Shown: in pieces, positions 1-13,171 of the stretch | Layout: each line of letters begins with the position of its first letter | Numbering within the stretch: the first letter of the stretch is position 1 | Source: Cryptomeria japonica | Lineage: Eukaryota > Streptophyta > Pinopsida > Cupressales > Cupressaceae | Length of the DNA: 64,000 bases | NCBI RefSeq assembly: GCF_030272615.1 | Contig: NC_081406.1 | Span: 400,846,939-400,910,938 of the forward strand | Direction: 5' to 3' | Notes under the pieces: model-generated | Told to the model about the DNA's origin: nothing | Database searches by the model: none | The model's input: the letters and a program-made list of their open reading frames with translations, nothing else | Program-made: the position numbers and the translations under genes

Positions 1-529
1 GCTTATAGGGATTATCATACTTATCATGCTTCTCATATCTATCATGCTTATCAAATCTATCATGCTTATCATACTCAAACATTCTTTCAGGACTAGAAGC
101 AAAATATCCTATCTTATTACAAGATAAACATTTCAAAGGTAACTTTCCATCATACTTATAGACTCCCTTAGGCAATCTTCGAGCAATAAGTGTTTCAAGC
201 TCATCCAACTCTCTTTCCTATTCTTCCATCTCTTTCATTTCTCTTTCATATCTAGAAACCCTAGATGAACTCTCTCTTGGATCATACTTCTACTTCCCAG
301 ATACAGAGGCTTTAAATGCAGTCTTAGATTTGCCATGTGATTCTCCAAATTCACTCAACTCAAAATCAGCAAGTTTTCTAACCAACATTTCTCTTGTCAT
401 AGTAGTCACAGTTTGGATCTCATTAATAGCAGAAACTTTAGATTTGTAAGAAGGAGCTAGAGATCTCAACACTTTAGCAACAATCTCATCTTCTTCAAGA
501 GTTCCATCGACACATCCAATGTTCATAAA
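1..529 (-). pseudogene. Copia B gag remnant, C-terminal half with zinc-knuckle region
   Basis: This is the C-terminal half of a Ty1/copia Gag, the nucleocapsid precursor that packages element RNA. Read on the minus strand, it runs from the LARD insertion point toward position 1. It matches the copia C Gag in this window (LRTLLPAYAIRVSAINEL there, LRSLAPSYKSKVSAINEI here). A zinc knuckle at about 100-155 keeps LKCLSCNKIGYFAS but has lost the final Cys. Beyond it come repeats of a Lys-His-Asp-Arg type (about 1-80). The N-terminal half lies at 13172-13578, beyond the LARD. Stops interrupt the frame, for example near 285. Non-functional; the lineage call is firm and rests on the shared Gag pattern. 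Confidence 0.8.
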
Positions 530-534
530 AAGTT
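530..534. repeat. Target site duplication AAGTT (left copy)
   Basis: AAGTT directly precedes the TG of the 5' LTR and is repeated at 13167-13171 directly after the CA of the 3' LTR. This fixes the element ends and shows integration into the copia B gag. Confidence 0.95.
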
Positions 535-3500
535 TGTAAGGCCTTCCCCAAACCAAGCTTTGATTAACTTAGTTGACCATGTTTGACCCTATTAATAAAT
601 GCTTTATAATTCAATAGAATGGATTGTGTTAGACAGATAGATTGGTGAGAAAAGTAATTGAACCAAGTTATAGAGTTATTGCACCTTGTGGTGTACATTT
701 GATGTGTTATGAATTTGAAATCCTAAAAGATCCATTAATTGGATAATCTTGATCTAACATAGGTCAGCTATGTCTGGATTTAGAACTTATATGATTCCAT
801 GATTTGGATAACGTTGATGAATGTTGATACTTCATTTATATGCTTTATGATATAGAACTCAATATGATTCTAGATTAGGATAAATTTGAGATGATATATG
901 CCACTATTGGATTTGCAGGACTTTACTATTATGATAGAAATAGGATGTATGTGTATGTACAAATCAAAATTATGAGATTATGATAATTGCTTATGTGGAT
1001 TTATTTGGATATAAGATATATTGAATTGATCAAATGTAAATTGTATGCGAAGTGTTTGATGTGTATTCTAATTCATGTGTTTAATATTATACGAGGTTAT
1101 TGGAAATTACTAATGTGCATTTGAGTGGCATAGGAAAAGACATCCATGTGACCATGGAAATATTATGGAGAACCAAACCTAGACCTATGTATGTTCGTAA
1201 AATCAGGGTTTGTCTATTTGGAGAGACAACACCCCGTTTGTGTCGTATTTTATTCGTAATGGTAAATGATGCATGTGTGTTAAATGTTATTAAATTGATT
1301 TATTTAAATCCAACAAGAGACAAGATTTCATGTGCAATTTTGTAAAAGTATTTTCTTTGTGTCACTTGACACGTGTGGATTTATGTTTGAATTTTTAAAT
1401 TTGTCTCTTGGAGGGAATTGTTTAATTAACTATAGCTTTTTCAATTAATGTAATGTGACTCCATAATTGACTTGGGAAGAGAATCTTAGGGGAAGTCAAC
1501 TTAGGTTTGACCCGAAAATTAACTTCAGAGGGGTTTTAAAAGGGTTAAATGGACACATAGGGGTAGTTTAATAGGGTTTCCTAAAGCTCATAAGGTATAC
1601 CTAAGGGTTAGGGGCAATTTTAGGCAAGTTTCTACTCCCATGTGACCTTTTTGACATCCTAAAAAGTGACTTTTCTAAGTTGTGCGAAAATTGAACTTAG
1701 AAGGATCAACTGAGCTGTAAACCTTCCTTTTTGAATAAGAGTTCCCTTTCCCATTTTACCTTACTTTCCTTGTTAGTTTTAGAAACTTGTGAGAAATCTC
1801 ACTAATGTCTTCTTAAGCAAGAATGTGAGATTTTGTGGGTAATCACCCACTCTCCATTTTTGGAGACAAGGAAATTTTGAAAAGAAAAAGATAGATTTTG
1901 GATTGAGAATTTGGCTAAGGGTAGAAAGAGAAGAACTATGGAATTGGGCTGCTCATCCTCAATAAAACTAGCATACCTTTGGGCAGTTTAAGGTTGGTTC
2001 TATTGTTCTTATAATGTTTTCTTATTGTATGTTGTTTTTAAAGAAAAATGCCTACGAAAAAAGACTGGTTTTCGTGCATGTATTTCTTGGAAATTTATTT
2101 GATGTTTTGTGTTTATGCGATGTATGTGTTTTGGGAGTAATCAAGCCCTCCTGCTCTTGGGAGAGAGGATGGTCTTGTGGGTGGTAGAAGTGACAGCCCT
2201 CGAGTGAGAGGCTCTCGTTATGAGAGTGATCACAAGGGATTTTATGTGACCCTTGCTGCATGGCTTGTTTATGCATTGGGGGTCATAAGGAGGGAAATAA
2301 GGCATGAATGCCTTGGGGGAGCATAAGGAATGTGGGGTTGTTATACTTGATGTATTAGGTTTTCCATGAGGTGGCTATATGTTTTGGTTTGCCATGAGGT
2401 GGCTATATACTTTACCATACTTGCAGTCTCCTCAGGGTACTTGGTCCACTACCACCCTTGAAAAGACATCACAAATGTGTGGTGCAGTGTAACCTAGGTT
2501 GGGATTGTGTTGAGATTGTGTTTTCCCTTGTCTTTTGTATTTGCATGTGTGTACTCCTGTCTAGGGCTTGGTTCACCGAGCTCGGGGGTGGCTACTAATT
2601 AGCCTAGGCTGGGAGGTGAGCACTCCATGGTCATATCCTATGATTTATTTGCAGGTTGTTGGAAAAAAGAAAAGAAAAAAAAAACAAGTAGAAAGTGCTA
2701 GACTTTTGTGTTGCAGAAAAAGAACCGGAAATAGTATAGGTTTATATTTTAAGTTGTAGTAGTGTGATTTGAAAACTATATATTGTAATTACTTTGGAAA
2801 GAAAATGTATTTATTTTATTAAATCCCTCATTAATAGAATATGAGAGACTAGTTGGGTATTACACCCATTTGTGATGATAAGTTATAATGTATTTAAAAT
2901 GTATTCTAAGAATATGCATTATTCTTGTTCATGATTAATTGGTTGCAAAATAAAAAGGAATGTCTACCTTGGATTTAGTACCCTATAGTGCTAAAAATTT
3001 ATTAGTAGAATGCATGTTAGTTTTGAAAATGAAAGTTTATTTTTGCATGTAAATTTTGAAAATAAAAGAATCAATTTATTTCCTATGCATATCTCTAAGG
3101 TTATATTTAAATAATAAAACATTTATTTGCTGTTAAAAATATTGAATTTGGTCATTTATATAGGTGTTGTTTAATTTATTGAATTCTGCAGATTACTTAA
3201 TTACAGAACATAAAATCTAATGTTAAATGGACTAATTGATTTAAATAAATTCATATTTCTATAGTTGTTGTGTAATTTTATTAGAAACTGTCATTTTATC
3301 TATTTGCTGAAAATCAAGCCTAAAGTTAAATGGCCTATCTATTTTAAAAAAAAAGAAAAAACCTATTTATATAGTTGCTGGATAAGTTTATTTAAATCTG
3401 TCAGTTAAATATTTGTAGAAAATAAATTTAAAGAAAATAGTCTATCTATGATTTTAGCAGCAAGTATTTTAAAATAAAGAAAATATTTACATAGACTTTA

Positions 3501-3603
3501 ATCCGATGACTTTAACTATCTTGTTAAAAATGTTTCAAAATAGACTATCATCATATTTTTGCATATAGAGGTTGCCCTAGATTTATCATGCAACAAATAT
3601 ATA

Positions 3604-3605
<2 letters not shown>

Positions 3606-3646
<41 letters not shown>

Positions 3647-3664
3647 ACTTGTATTACATCTTTT

Positions 3665-3709
<45 letters not shown>
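3606..3709. repeat. (TG)n and (TA)n microsatellites
   Basis: About 19 TG units (3606-3645) and about 21 TA units (3668-3709), separated by a short unique spacer. At the equivalent place in the 3' LTR (about 11881-11956) only short interrupted TA runs remain and the TG run is gone. Confidence 0.95.
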
Positions 3710-3712
<3 letters not shown>

Positions 3713-3840
3713 CAAACAAACAAAAAAAATTTAATTAAACAAATTTTTTTAAAAAAATTATACAAAAAAAAAAGTAGGACCGAACCCACTGTGATTTTCA
3801 CAAGGGTCGGCACAGCCGGAGGGTGCCGCCTCTGTAGATG

Positions 3841-4020
3841 ACCACAGTGTCAGTGCCGCAACTATGGGCATCCACAGTGTTGGCACCGCCATTGTGGGCG
3901 ACCACAGTGGACGACACTGCCACTGTGGGCGACCACAGTGTCGGCACCGCCACTGTGGGGGACCATAGTGGTCAGCACCGCCACTGTGGGTGACCACAGT
4001 GGTCGGTACCACCACTCTGG
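3841..4020. repeat. 30 bp GC-rich minisatellite, about six copies
   Basis: Tandem units of 30 bp of the form CCACAGTG...CACTGTGGGCGA. Each unit begins CCACAGTG and contains its complement CACTGTGG, so single units or neighbours could fold into hairpins. GC content stands out against the AT-rich surroundings. The 3' LTR has about three units (12085-12175). Confidence 0.92.
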
Positions 4021-5020
4021 TTTCCCAAAGTGAGCGGTGGCATGAACGCCCACCGCCGATGCCGCTTGCATAAAATAAAACTCCGCCAAACTACCATGGC
4101 CGCCACTCGACATCCAACGCCCTACACAGTCAAAAAAAAAATGAAGAGAAAATAGAACCCTAGCCCGGTTAGGGCTAGGGTAAAAATATGGAAGGATAAT
4201 AAAGTATAAAAAAATATAGAAGGGTTTACTTTTATAATAATAAAATTAGGGTAGTAAAGAAAAGAGTTAGTATATTATAAAATAAGAGATATTTAATAAT
4301 ATGCATTTTTTAGATAGGGTTTGCATGAAGTTTTTTTTATAATTATGTGGAAATTCTTTTATAGTATTTAAATATATAGTTATAGATATATATAGAGATT
4401 GTAAATATAGAAGAATAAGGCAGTTTTTAGAATAAATATTTATTTTAGTGTATATAATTTATTTATGTTTTTAATATACATATGGATTTAATTAAAGAAG
4501 AAAATAAAATGTTTAAATTTAAAGTACTATGAAGTTTAATCCCCTTTAGAAATTTTATGACAAATAGGGTAAGACATTTTGATGAGATTAAACTTTATAG
4601 GAAAATTCTCCTTATGAATTTAATCGACTCTTTAAGTCGATTTAGTTTAAACTACATTCTAATTTTTGGTAAATAAAGTATAGACACTTATTAAACAAAG
4701 TGCTAGGACTATTTTAATTAGTCCCTTAAAGCATTTATTGATCACTGAAGATTAATAATACATTCGCCAAACATCTTTAGAGAATTTTAAAGTGATTAAA
4801 AATCGTGAGACAATAATAATTTCTTTGGAGAATTAATATTCCGCATTTAATTAATTTTATTTTTTTTCGCTTACTTAAGTTAGTGATTAGAGTTAACTCT
4901 CGCATAGTTAAGACAAACGTGTTAGAGCATTTCATATTCGTAAATTTAATGTTTTAAGTTATGATTTAAAAAAAATAAAAAATTATCCAGTTCGTGTCCA
5001 AAATTTTGGGCATGACATTT

Positions 5021-5032
5021 TGGTATCAGAGC
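5021..5032 (+). other. Primer binding site, initiator-Met tRNA type
   Basis: TGGTATCAGAGC lies three bases after the 5' LTR. This is the standard plant PBS complementary to the 3' end of initiator methionine tRNA, used to start minus-strand cDNA synthesis. Confidence 0.95.
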
Positions 5033-8000
5033 CCTAGGTTCAAACACTGGTGAACATGTGCTACATTCATAACTTAGTTGAAAACAAACTATGGCTTGAA
5101 GTATAACACCTAGTTGGAAAAATTGCAAAATAACAAAGAGAAATATAAGTGAAAAATTCTTCTGAATCAATAGATCAACATATATCAATTCTAGGGGGTT
5201 CCAAGGGGCACTAAAAGCCCTAAAATTTGAAATTATTAGTCATAAGGTTTATGGCGTAATAAAACCCCAAAGGCTGCAAAATATTCAACTATTTATTCAT
5301 ATGAAGTAATTTTAGTATTATTAACGGAATTTAGTTCTTTAGTACGTATGAGGTTACCATTCAATTTGAACCTAAATGCAATGATTTCCCTAGTCAAATC
5401 AATATGAGGAGTTAATTCTTCAGTAAAATACCTCAAATGGTAAACTAACAGGATGCCATCAATTGAGATATGTACTTGACATGGCAAGTCAAGCAAGATA
5501 GTTAGACCTAAGATGAAGGCACCATAAACAAGATAAATAAGAATCGAGACAGTTCAAAATAAAATTTTAAGCTATGTAGGTTTAAAAGATCAAGGCCGCC
5601 ATTGGAGACAACAATGAAGGAGAGTTAAAAGGAACTCTTGCAAATCTTAGATAAAAGCATTAACCTATCCAAATGACTAGGTACCTTAAGAAAGTGGTCA
5701 TGATAAATTTCTTATTAAGAGCATTTGTTAGATGATGATTGTAGCAATATAGTGGAGCTAGAGTTGGATAATCTTGCAGATAAGAACTCAAATGATGAAT
5801 GAAAATTCCCTTGATCAGAAAACCCTAGTAATACTATAGATGAGTTAAATAAAGAGAAAGGAGGCATGAACTTCTTGGGTTAAAACACGTAATTACAAAA
5901 AAGCCTCTAAGTTCATCTGTGGTTATGTAATTGGGGAAACAAGCAAGTAAAACCTCAACTAGTTCCTTTATGGGAAGATAATCTTGAAGAAAGTAAATAA
6001 TGAAAGAGAGAGTAGAGTTGATTTGGGAATCATACAAAAACCCCCATTGAAGTGCCAGGAGTGTAAAAGTATTAGGATCTTATAATCTAGGAATGAGTAA
6101 CTAATATTCGTTCAGAAACTAAGAAGAAAAGTGCAACCCAATCATGGTTAGCCGCCAGGTTCAAGACAGTATGTAACACAATTTTTCTACTAGGCACAAC
6201 CAAAGTAGGTTTGTAAATTTATGGCACTCAAGTGTGGATGTATGCGAAAACATTAAGGATGGATGAAACAACGTGTAGATGGAAATGGCTTAGGGAAAAA
6301 TAGTATAATAGTAATACCAAAGCTTTAATGAGAAATAGTTGGCAGTATAAAATATTTTATGAGAACATAGGTAAGGAGCCGAATTATGTGGCTAGCCAAG
6401 GGAGAACGTGAAAAAAAAAATATGGGTCTTAAGACATTGGTATTTATTGGACACCCTTAAGTTATACTGTAATTAGGTAACAAAATATTATGATGATAAG
6501 GTGTTTATTTTTGTGGATTGAAGGAAATCGTAAGTTGTGATATGTCGGAAATGGCTAATTAGTAAATATAAATAAGTAATATGGAACGAGACAACTTCCC
6601 TCTTTACTAAATTTTAATTAAAAGGATGGGTGTTGGTCACTTTTACAAGTACACACCCCCTTGATTTCATGGCTGCATAAGTGAAGTAGGAGAGAATAAG
6701 TCCACTCTCCGAGTTGCTTGAAATATGTCTTGAAATGTGTGGGTAGAAATGGTTATCAACCATTATCAATCTTACTTGACAATAATTCCACCCCAAATGG
6801 CTCTTAACCTTAAGTGTGAGTAATTTGACACAAGCTCCTACCTAATGAAGGCAAGTGAATGTTAGAAGTAAAAGCATAAGGAGCTAGCATTAGGTGCTAA
6901 GAAAACAAATGATGTCCCTAGTAAAATTATAAGATTACATTATTCAAATCCTATGAGATTCTAAGTAAACAAGTGTCAATTTTGTACCGAACTATTAACC
7001 GTGTGTGTAAGACATGAAAGTGTCGATACTTGAGCTACCACGTAACATTGAATCAAGGTTTAGAATATTAAGATAAATAATAGAAGCCATAATAAATTGA
7101 GTTATTAAGGAAGGATGTACTAACATGATGGAGGAAACTGGATATATATAAAATAATTAATATTGAACCAAGTAACTATATAAATGTCTAATTAGTAAAA
7201 GATGACCTAATTAAGTACTATTAAACGCAACTGTAATGAAAGAGACTTTTGAGTGAAATTATTATTGCTCTTATTAAGTTTATTCGATCCACTTGATAAC
7301 AAGAGTTATCGTATTTGTTATGTTACTAATTTTCTTAATCCTGTCGCCTAGGAGTGTTATCAAAAACTAAGGTTTTGTTGGATCAGCTTGTTAAGCTTTA
7401 ACCTTAAGTTAAGCATAGATTGCATAAAATTAAGTGTTTAAAAAGTTTAAGTGCAAGAGGAATGGACGGAGAATGGTAGAGAAAGTACAAGCACCTGATT
7501 AGAATATAATTAAGAATGTTAATAACCCTAAATAGATAGTGGATTAGATCGGAAAGTGTTGCTTGAAATAGTAAGCGCGTGAAGGTTAAAATGGAACATG
7601 ATTTTAAAAAAACAAAAAAAAATGAACGCTATCTCTCATGTAGAAGAATTTATTTCTTAAATCAATAAAGGATTATAAAGAAGCTAAGAACCTTAAGAGT
7701 CTAATAATCACTTCCTAACACACTCAGGACGTGTGATCTTGAGTGAGGTGTTGTAGTTTACTCCCTAGGGTATGACCAGTATGGTCATCTTGTTTTGAGT
7801 TTTAATTCGTCGATATTTTCAACTTTCTTTGAAAAGTATATTGTGACCTAGGGGGCTAGTACTTTCTTTTATTTATTTTATTTTATTTTTATGAAGAGAG
7901 GACCACTAAATTTATGTTTCTTTTATTGGAACTATGGCACTTGCCATGTTTCTAGTTTTAATACTTTTCAATTGCCGGCTTTTTTCTTCTTTGTATTGGA

Positions 8001-8807
8001 CTTGGCAAAAGTAACTTATATTCTGATCTTGTAAAGTGTCAAAGTGGTCATTTTGATGGTTGATATAACTAGCCCTAGTGATGTGATTTGTGTAAAGGTC
8101 TATCATGTTCGTTGAACCACTGATAGTGTGTCACAGGAGAATACCACAAGGAGTGAAATTAGGCAAAAAGAATTAACAAAGAATATATTTTATCAAATCA
8201 GGATAAAGGAAGGAATATCCTTCTAAGTAAAATTAATTGTGATCTAGGCCTAATGAATTACGAAAGTAATGATTGTCAACTGGTAAATTTAGCATGGGTA
8301 TGGAGATGATTGCGTGGATGATATCTAAAAGAAGTATTAATAAATTCCATCACTCCCTTAGAATGGGATTGCTATGTACCTTAATGTATGGGAATTGCGA
8401 ATAATGCACCCTATGAAACTTTAACCTTGGAGCCTAATTAAAAAAACAAAAAAAAAAACATTATAAACCCTAGTGGTAGAAAACTACCCTATATAAGGGC
8501 GGAATTGAAGAACCTAAATTTTCTTTTGCCTTGTCACCTAAGAAAGTTGGGATAAAATTATGTACCTAGGACGGTTTAACAAATATTTTATTAACACCCT
8601 AATGAGGTGCCTAGTTGTAGAGTAAGTAGATTCGTTGTAGATAAGTGTGGTGTCATTTTTCTTAAGTAACATGCTAGGACGAGAATACAGTAGGATAAAC
8701 ATGCTTTTAAACAAATTCTAAACAAAGTAACCTATTGAAATTGTGGGAAATGTATGTCCCTAATTCGTAATTCTACTCATGCAACTTCCAGGAGTAAGTC
8801 AAACTCT
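5033..8807 (+). other. LARD internal region without recognisable coding
   Basis: About 3.8 kb of AT-rich sequence. I read all frames and found only short open frames (at most 67 residues) with no gag, protease, RT, RNase H or integrase motif. It presumably holds packaging and dimerisation signals, but none can be pinpointed by eye. Confidence 0.8.
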
Positions 8808-8819
8808 AGGGGAGGAGGA
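8808..8819 (+). other. Polypurine tract of the LARD-like element
   Basis: AGGGGAGGAGGA, twelve purines directly before the TG of the 3' LTR. This is the expected plus-strand primer site. Confidence 0.95.
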
Positions 8820-11800
8820 TGTAAGGCCTTCCCCAAACCAAGCTTTGATTAACTTAGTTGACCATGTTTGACCCTATTAATAAATGCTTTATAATTCAAT
8901 AGAATAAATTGTGTTAGACAGATAGATTGGTCAGAAAAGTAATTGAACCATGTTATAGAGTTATTGCACCTTGTGATGTACATTTGATGTGTTATGAATT
9001 TGAAATCCCAAAAGATCCATTGATTGGATAATCTTGATCTAATGTAGGTCAGCTATGTCTGGATTTAGAACTTATATGATTCCATGATTTGGATAACGTT
9101 GATGAATGTTGATGCTTCATTTATATGCTTTATGATATAGAACTCAATATGATTCTAGATTAGGATAAATTTGAGATGATATATGCCACCATTGGATTTG
9201 CAAGACTTTACTATGATGATAGAAATAGGATGTATGTGTATGTACAGATCAAAATTATGAGATTATGATAATTGCTTATGTGGATTTATTTGGATATGAG
9301 ATATATTGAATTGTTCAAATGTAAATTGTATGCGAAGTGTTTGATGTGTATTCTAATTCATGTGTTTAATATTATACGAGGTTATTGGAAATTACTAATG
9401 TGCATTTGAGTGGCACAGGAAAAGACATCCATGCGACCATGGAAATATTATGGAGAACCAAACCTAGACCTTTGTATGTTCGTAAAACTAGGGTTTGTCT
9501 ATTTGGAGAGACAACACCCTATTTGTGTCGTATTTTATTCGTAATGTTAAATGATGCATGTGTGTTAAATGTTATTTAATTGATTTATTTAAATCCAACA
9601 AGAGACAAGAGTTCATGTGCAATTTTGTAAAAGTATTTTCTTTGTGTCACTTGACACGTGTGGATTTATGTTTAAATTTTTAAATTTGTCTCTTGGAGGG
9701 AATTGTTTAATTAACTATAGCTTTTTCAATTAATGTAATGTGACTCCATAATTGACTTGGGAAGAGAATCTTACGGGAAGTCAACTTAGGGTTGACCCAA
9801 AAATTAACTTCAGAGGGGTTTTAAAAGGGTTAAATGGACACATAGGGGTAGTTTAATAGGGTTTCCTAAAGCCCATAAGGTATACCTAAGGGTTAGGGGT
9901 AATTTTAGGCAAGTTTCTACTCCCATGTGATCTTTTCGACACCCTAAAAAGTGACTTTTCTAAGTTGTGCGAAAATTGAACTTAGAAGGATCAACTGAGT
10001 TGTAAACCTTCCTTTTTGAATAAGAGTTCCCTTTCCCATTTTACCTTACTTTCCTTGTCAGTTTTAGAAACTTGTGAGAACTCTCACTAGTGTCTTCTTA
10101 AGAAACAATGTGAGATTTTGTGGGTAATCACCCACTCTCCATTTTTGGAGACAAGAAAATTTTGAAAAGAAAAAGATAGATTTTGGATTGAGAATTTGGC
10201 TAAGGGTAGAAAGAGAAGAACTGTGGAATTGGGCTATTCATCCTCAACAAAACTAGCACACCTTTGGGCAGTTTAAGGTTGGTTCTATTGTTCTTGTAAT
10301 GTTTTCTTATTGTATGTTGTTTTTAAAGAAAAATGCCTGCGAAAAAAGATTGGTTTTCGTGCATGTATTTCTTGGAAATTTATTTTGTGTTTTGTGTTTA
10401 TGCGATGTATGTGTTTTGGGAGTAATCAAGACCTCCTACTCTTGGGAGAGAGGATGGTCTTGTGGGTGGTAGAAATGACAACCCTCGAGTGAGAGGCTCT
10501 CATTATGAGAGTGATCACAAGGGATTTTATGTGACCCTTGCTGCATGGCTTGTTTATGCATTGCGGGTCATAAGGAGGGAAATAAGGCATGAATGCCTCG
10601 GGGGGGCATAAGGAATGTGGGGTTGTTATACTTGATGTATTTGGTTTGCCATGAGGTGGTTATATGTTTTGGTTTGCCATGAGGTGGCTATATGTTTTAC
10701 CATACTTGCAGTCTCCTCAGGGTACTTGGTCCACTACCACCCTTGAAAAGACATCACAAATGTGTGGTGCAGTGTAGCCTGGGTTGGGATTGTGTTGAGA
10801 TTGTGTTTTCCCTTGTCTTTTGTGTTTGCATGTGTGTAATTCTATCTAGGGTTTGGTTCTCCGAGCTCAAGGGTGGCTACTAGTTAGCCTAGGCTGGGAG
10901 GTGAGCACTCCATGGTCATATCCTATGATTTATTTGCATGTTGTTGGAAGAAAGAAAAGAAAAGAAAACAAGTAGAAAGTGTTGGACTTTTGTGTTGCAG
11001 AAAAAGAACCGGAAATAGTATAGGTTTATATTTTAAGTTGCAGTAGTGTGATTTCAAAACTATATATTGTAATTTTTTTGGAAAGAAAATGTATTTATTT
11101 TATTAAAGCCCTCATTTATAGAATATGAGAGACTAGTTGGGTATTACACCCATTTGTGATGATAAGTTATAATTTATTTAAAATGTATTATAAGAATATG
11201 CATTATTCTTGTTCAGGATTAATTGGTTGCAAAATAAAAAGGAATGTCTACCTTGGATTTAGTACCCTATAGTGCTAAAAATTTATTAGTAGAATGCATG
11301 TTAGTTTTGAAAATGAAAGTTTATTTGTGCATGCAAGTTTTGAAAATAAAAGAATCAGTTTATTTCCTATGCATATCTCTAAGGTTATATTTAAATAATA
11401 AAACATTTATTTCCTGTTAAAAATATTGAATTTGGTCATTTATATAGGTGCTGTTTAATTTATTGAATTCTGCAGATTACTTAATTACAGAAAATAAAAT
11501 CTAATGTTAAATGGACTAATTGATTTAAATAAATTCATATTTCTATAGTTGTTGTGTAATTTTATTAGAAACTGTCATTTTATCTATTTGTTGAAAATCA
11601 AGCCTAAAGTTAAATGGCCTATCTATTTTAAATAAAAAAAAAAAACCTATTTATATAGTTCCTGGATAAGTTTAATTAAATCTATCAGTTAAATATTTGT
11701 AGAAAATAAATTTAAAGAAAATACTCTATCTATGATTTTAGCAGCAAGTATTTTAAAATAAAGAAAATATTTACATAGACTTTAATCCAATGACTTTAAC

Positions 11801-13166
11801 TATCCTGTTAAAAATGTTTCAAAATAAACTATCATCATATTTTTGCATATAGAGGTTGCCCTAGATTTATCATGCAACAAAAATATATATATATACATAT
11901 ATATATGTTTACTTGTATTACATCTTTTAAAATATACTTATATATATATATATATTTACAAACAAAAAAAAAATTAATTAAACAAATTTTTTTAAAAAAT
12001 TATACAAAAAAAAAAGTAGGGCCAAACCCACTATGATTTTCACAGGGGTTGGCGCGGCCAGGGGGTGCCACCACTATGGACAACCACAGTGTTGGCACCG
12101 CCACTGTGGGCAACCACAGTGTTGGCACCGCCACTCTAGGCGACCACAGTGGTCGGTACTGCCACTATGGTTTCCCACAGTTAGTGGCACTGTGAACGCT
12201 CACCGCCACCACCGCTTGCATAAAATAAAACTCCGCCAAACTGCCATGGCCGTCACTCGACATCCAATGCCCTGCACAGTCAAAACAAAAATGAAGAGAG
12301 AATAGAACCCTAGCCCGGTTAGGGCTAGGGTAAAAATATGGAAGGATAATAAAGTATAAAAAAATATAGAAGGGTTTACTTTTATAATAATAAAATTAGG
12401 GTAGTAAAGAAAAGAGTTAGTATATTATAAAATAAGAGATATTTTATAATATGCATTTTTTAGATAGGGTTCGCATGAAGTTTTTTTTATAATTATGTGG
12501 AAATTCTTTTATAGTATTTAAATATATAGTTATAGATATATATAGATTGTAAATATAGAAGAATAAGGCTGTTTTTGGAATAAATATTTATTTTAGTGTA
12601 TATAATTTATTTATGTTTTTAATATACATATGGATTTAATTAAAGAAGAAAATAAAATGTTTAAATTTAGAGTACTATGAAGTTTAATCCCCTTTAGAAA
12701 TTTTATGACAAATAGGGTAAGACATTTTGATGAGATTAAACTTTATAGGAAAATTCTCCTTATGAATTTAATCGACTCTTTAAGTCGATTTAATTTAAAC
12801 TACATTCTAATTTTTGGTAAATAAAGTATAGACACTTATTAAACAAAGTGCTAGGACTATTTTAATTAGTCCCTTAAAGCATTTATTGATCACTGAAGAT
12901 TAATAATACCTTCGCCAAACATCTTTAGAGAATTTTAAAGTGATTAAAAATCGTGAGACAATAATAATTTCTTTGGAGAATTAATATTCTGCATTTAATT
13001 AATTTTTTTTTTTTTTCGCTTACTTAAGTTAGTGATTAGAGTTAACTCTCGCATAGTTAAGACAAACGTGTTAGTGCATTTCATATTCGTAAATTTAATG
13101 TTTTAAGTTATAATTTAAAAAAAATTAAAAATTATCCCGTTCGTGTCCAAAATTTTGGGCATGACA
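8820..13166 (+). repeat. 3' LTR of the LARD-like element (4347 bp)
   Basis: Same TGTAAGGCC start and GGGCATGACA end as the 5' LTR. It is about 136 bp shorter, mainly because the microsatellites and the 30 bp minisatellite are contracted. AAGTT follows at once (13167-13171). Confidence 0.95.
12085..12175. repeat. 30 bp minisatellite, about three copies
   Basis: Counterpart of the array at 3841-4020 with about three units. The first and last units match the outer units of the longer array, so interior copies were lost here or gained there. Confidence 0.85.
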
Positions 13167-13171
13167 AAGTT
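13167..13171. repeat. Target site duplication AAGTT (right copy)
   Basis: Direct repeat of 530-534. The copia B gag continues immediately to the right on the minus strand. Confidence 0.95.

Larger units (their letters stand above)
535..5017 (+). repeat. 5' LTR of the LARD-like element (4483 bp)
   Basis: Begins TGTAAGGCC and ends GGGCATGACA; the sequence is repeated at 8820-13166. Open frames inside it, such as those at 1100-1345 and 2568-2759, are not conserved as proteins and look incidental. It holds TG and TA microsatellites (3606-3709) and a GC-rich minisatellite (3841-4020) that are longer here than in the 3' LTR. Confidence 0.95.
535..13166 (+). mobile_element. LARD-like non-autonomous LTR retrotransposon with LTRs of about 4.4 kb
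   Basis: A complete LTR element of 12,632 bp. It has two long direct repeats (535-5017 and 8820-13166), TG...CA ends, a primer binding site three bases after the 5' LTR, a purine tract touching the 3' LTR and a perfect 5 bp target duplication. The 3.8 kb internal region has no recognisable gag or pol, so the element must have relied on proteins from a relative. The proportions (LTR about 4.4 kb, internal 3.8 kb) resemble the Large Retrotransposon Derivatives described in Triticeae, although I see no sequence link to them. By eye the LTRs differ by a few percent in their first 170 bases, so this is one of the younger insertions here. Orientation comes from the PBS and PPT. Confidence 0.93.

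Noticed and set aside
1100-1345. Open frame at 1100-1345 with a near-copy at 9385-9579, apparently conserved
   Set aside because: The two are the same position of the two LARD LTRs, so similarity reflects LTR duplication. The second copy ends early and no domain is seen.
3841-4020. CRISPR-like array
   Set aside because: The units are contiguous 30 bp tandem repeats without unique spacers, inside a plant retrotransposon LTR.
3586-4113. Open frames over the microsatellites and minisatellite (Tyr-Ile, Thr-His and Pro-His-Cys-rich)
   Set aside because: Products of simple and tandem repeats read in several frames on both strands; not conserved between LTRs.
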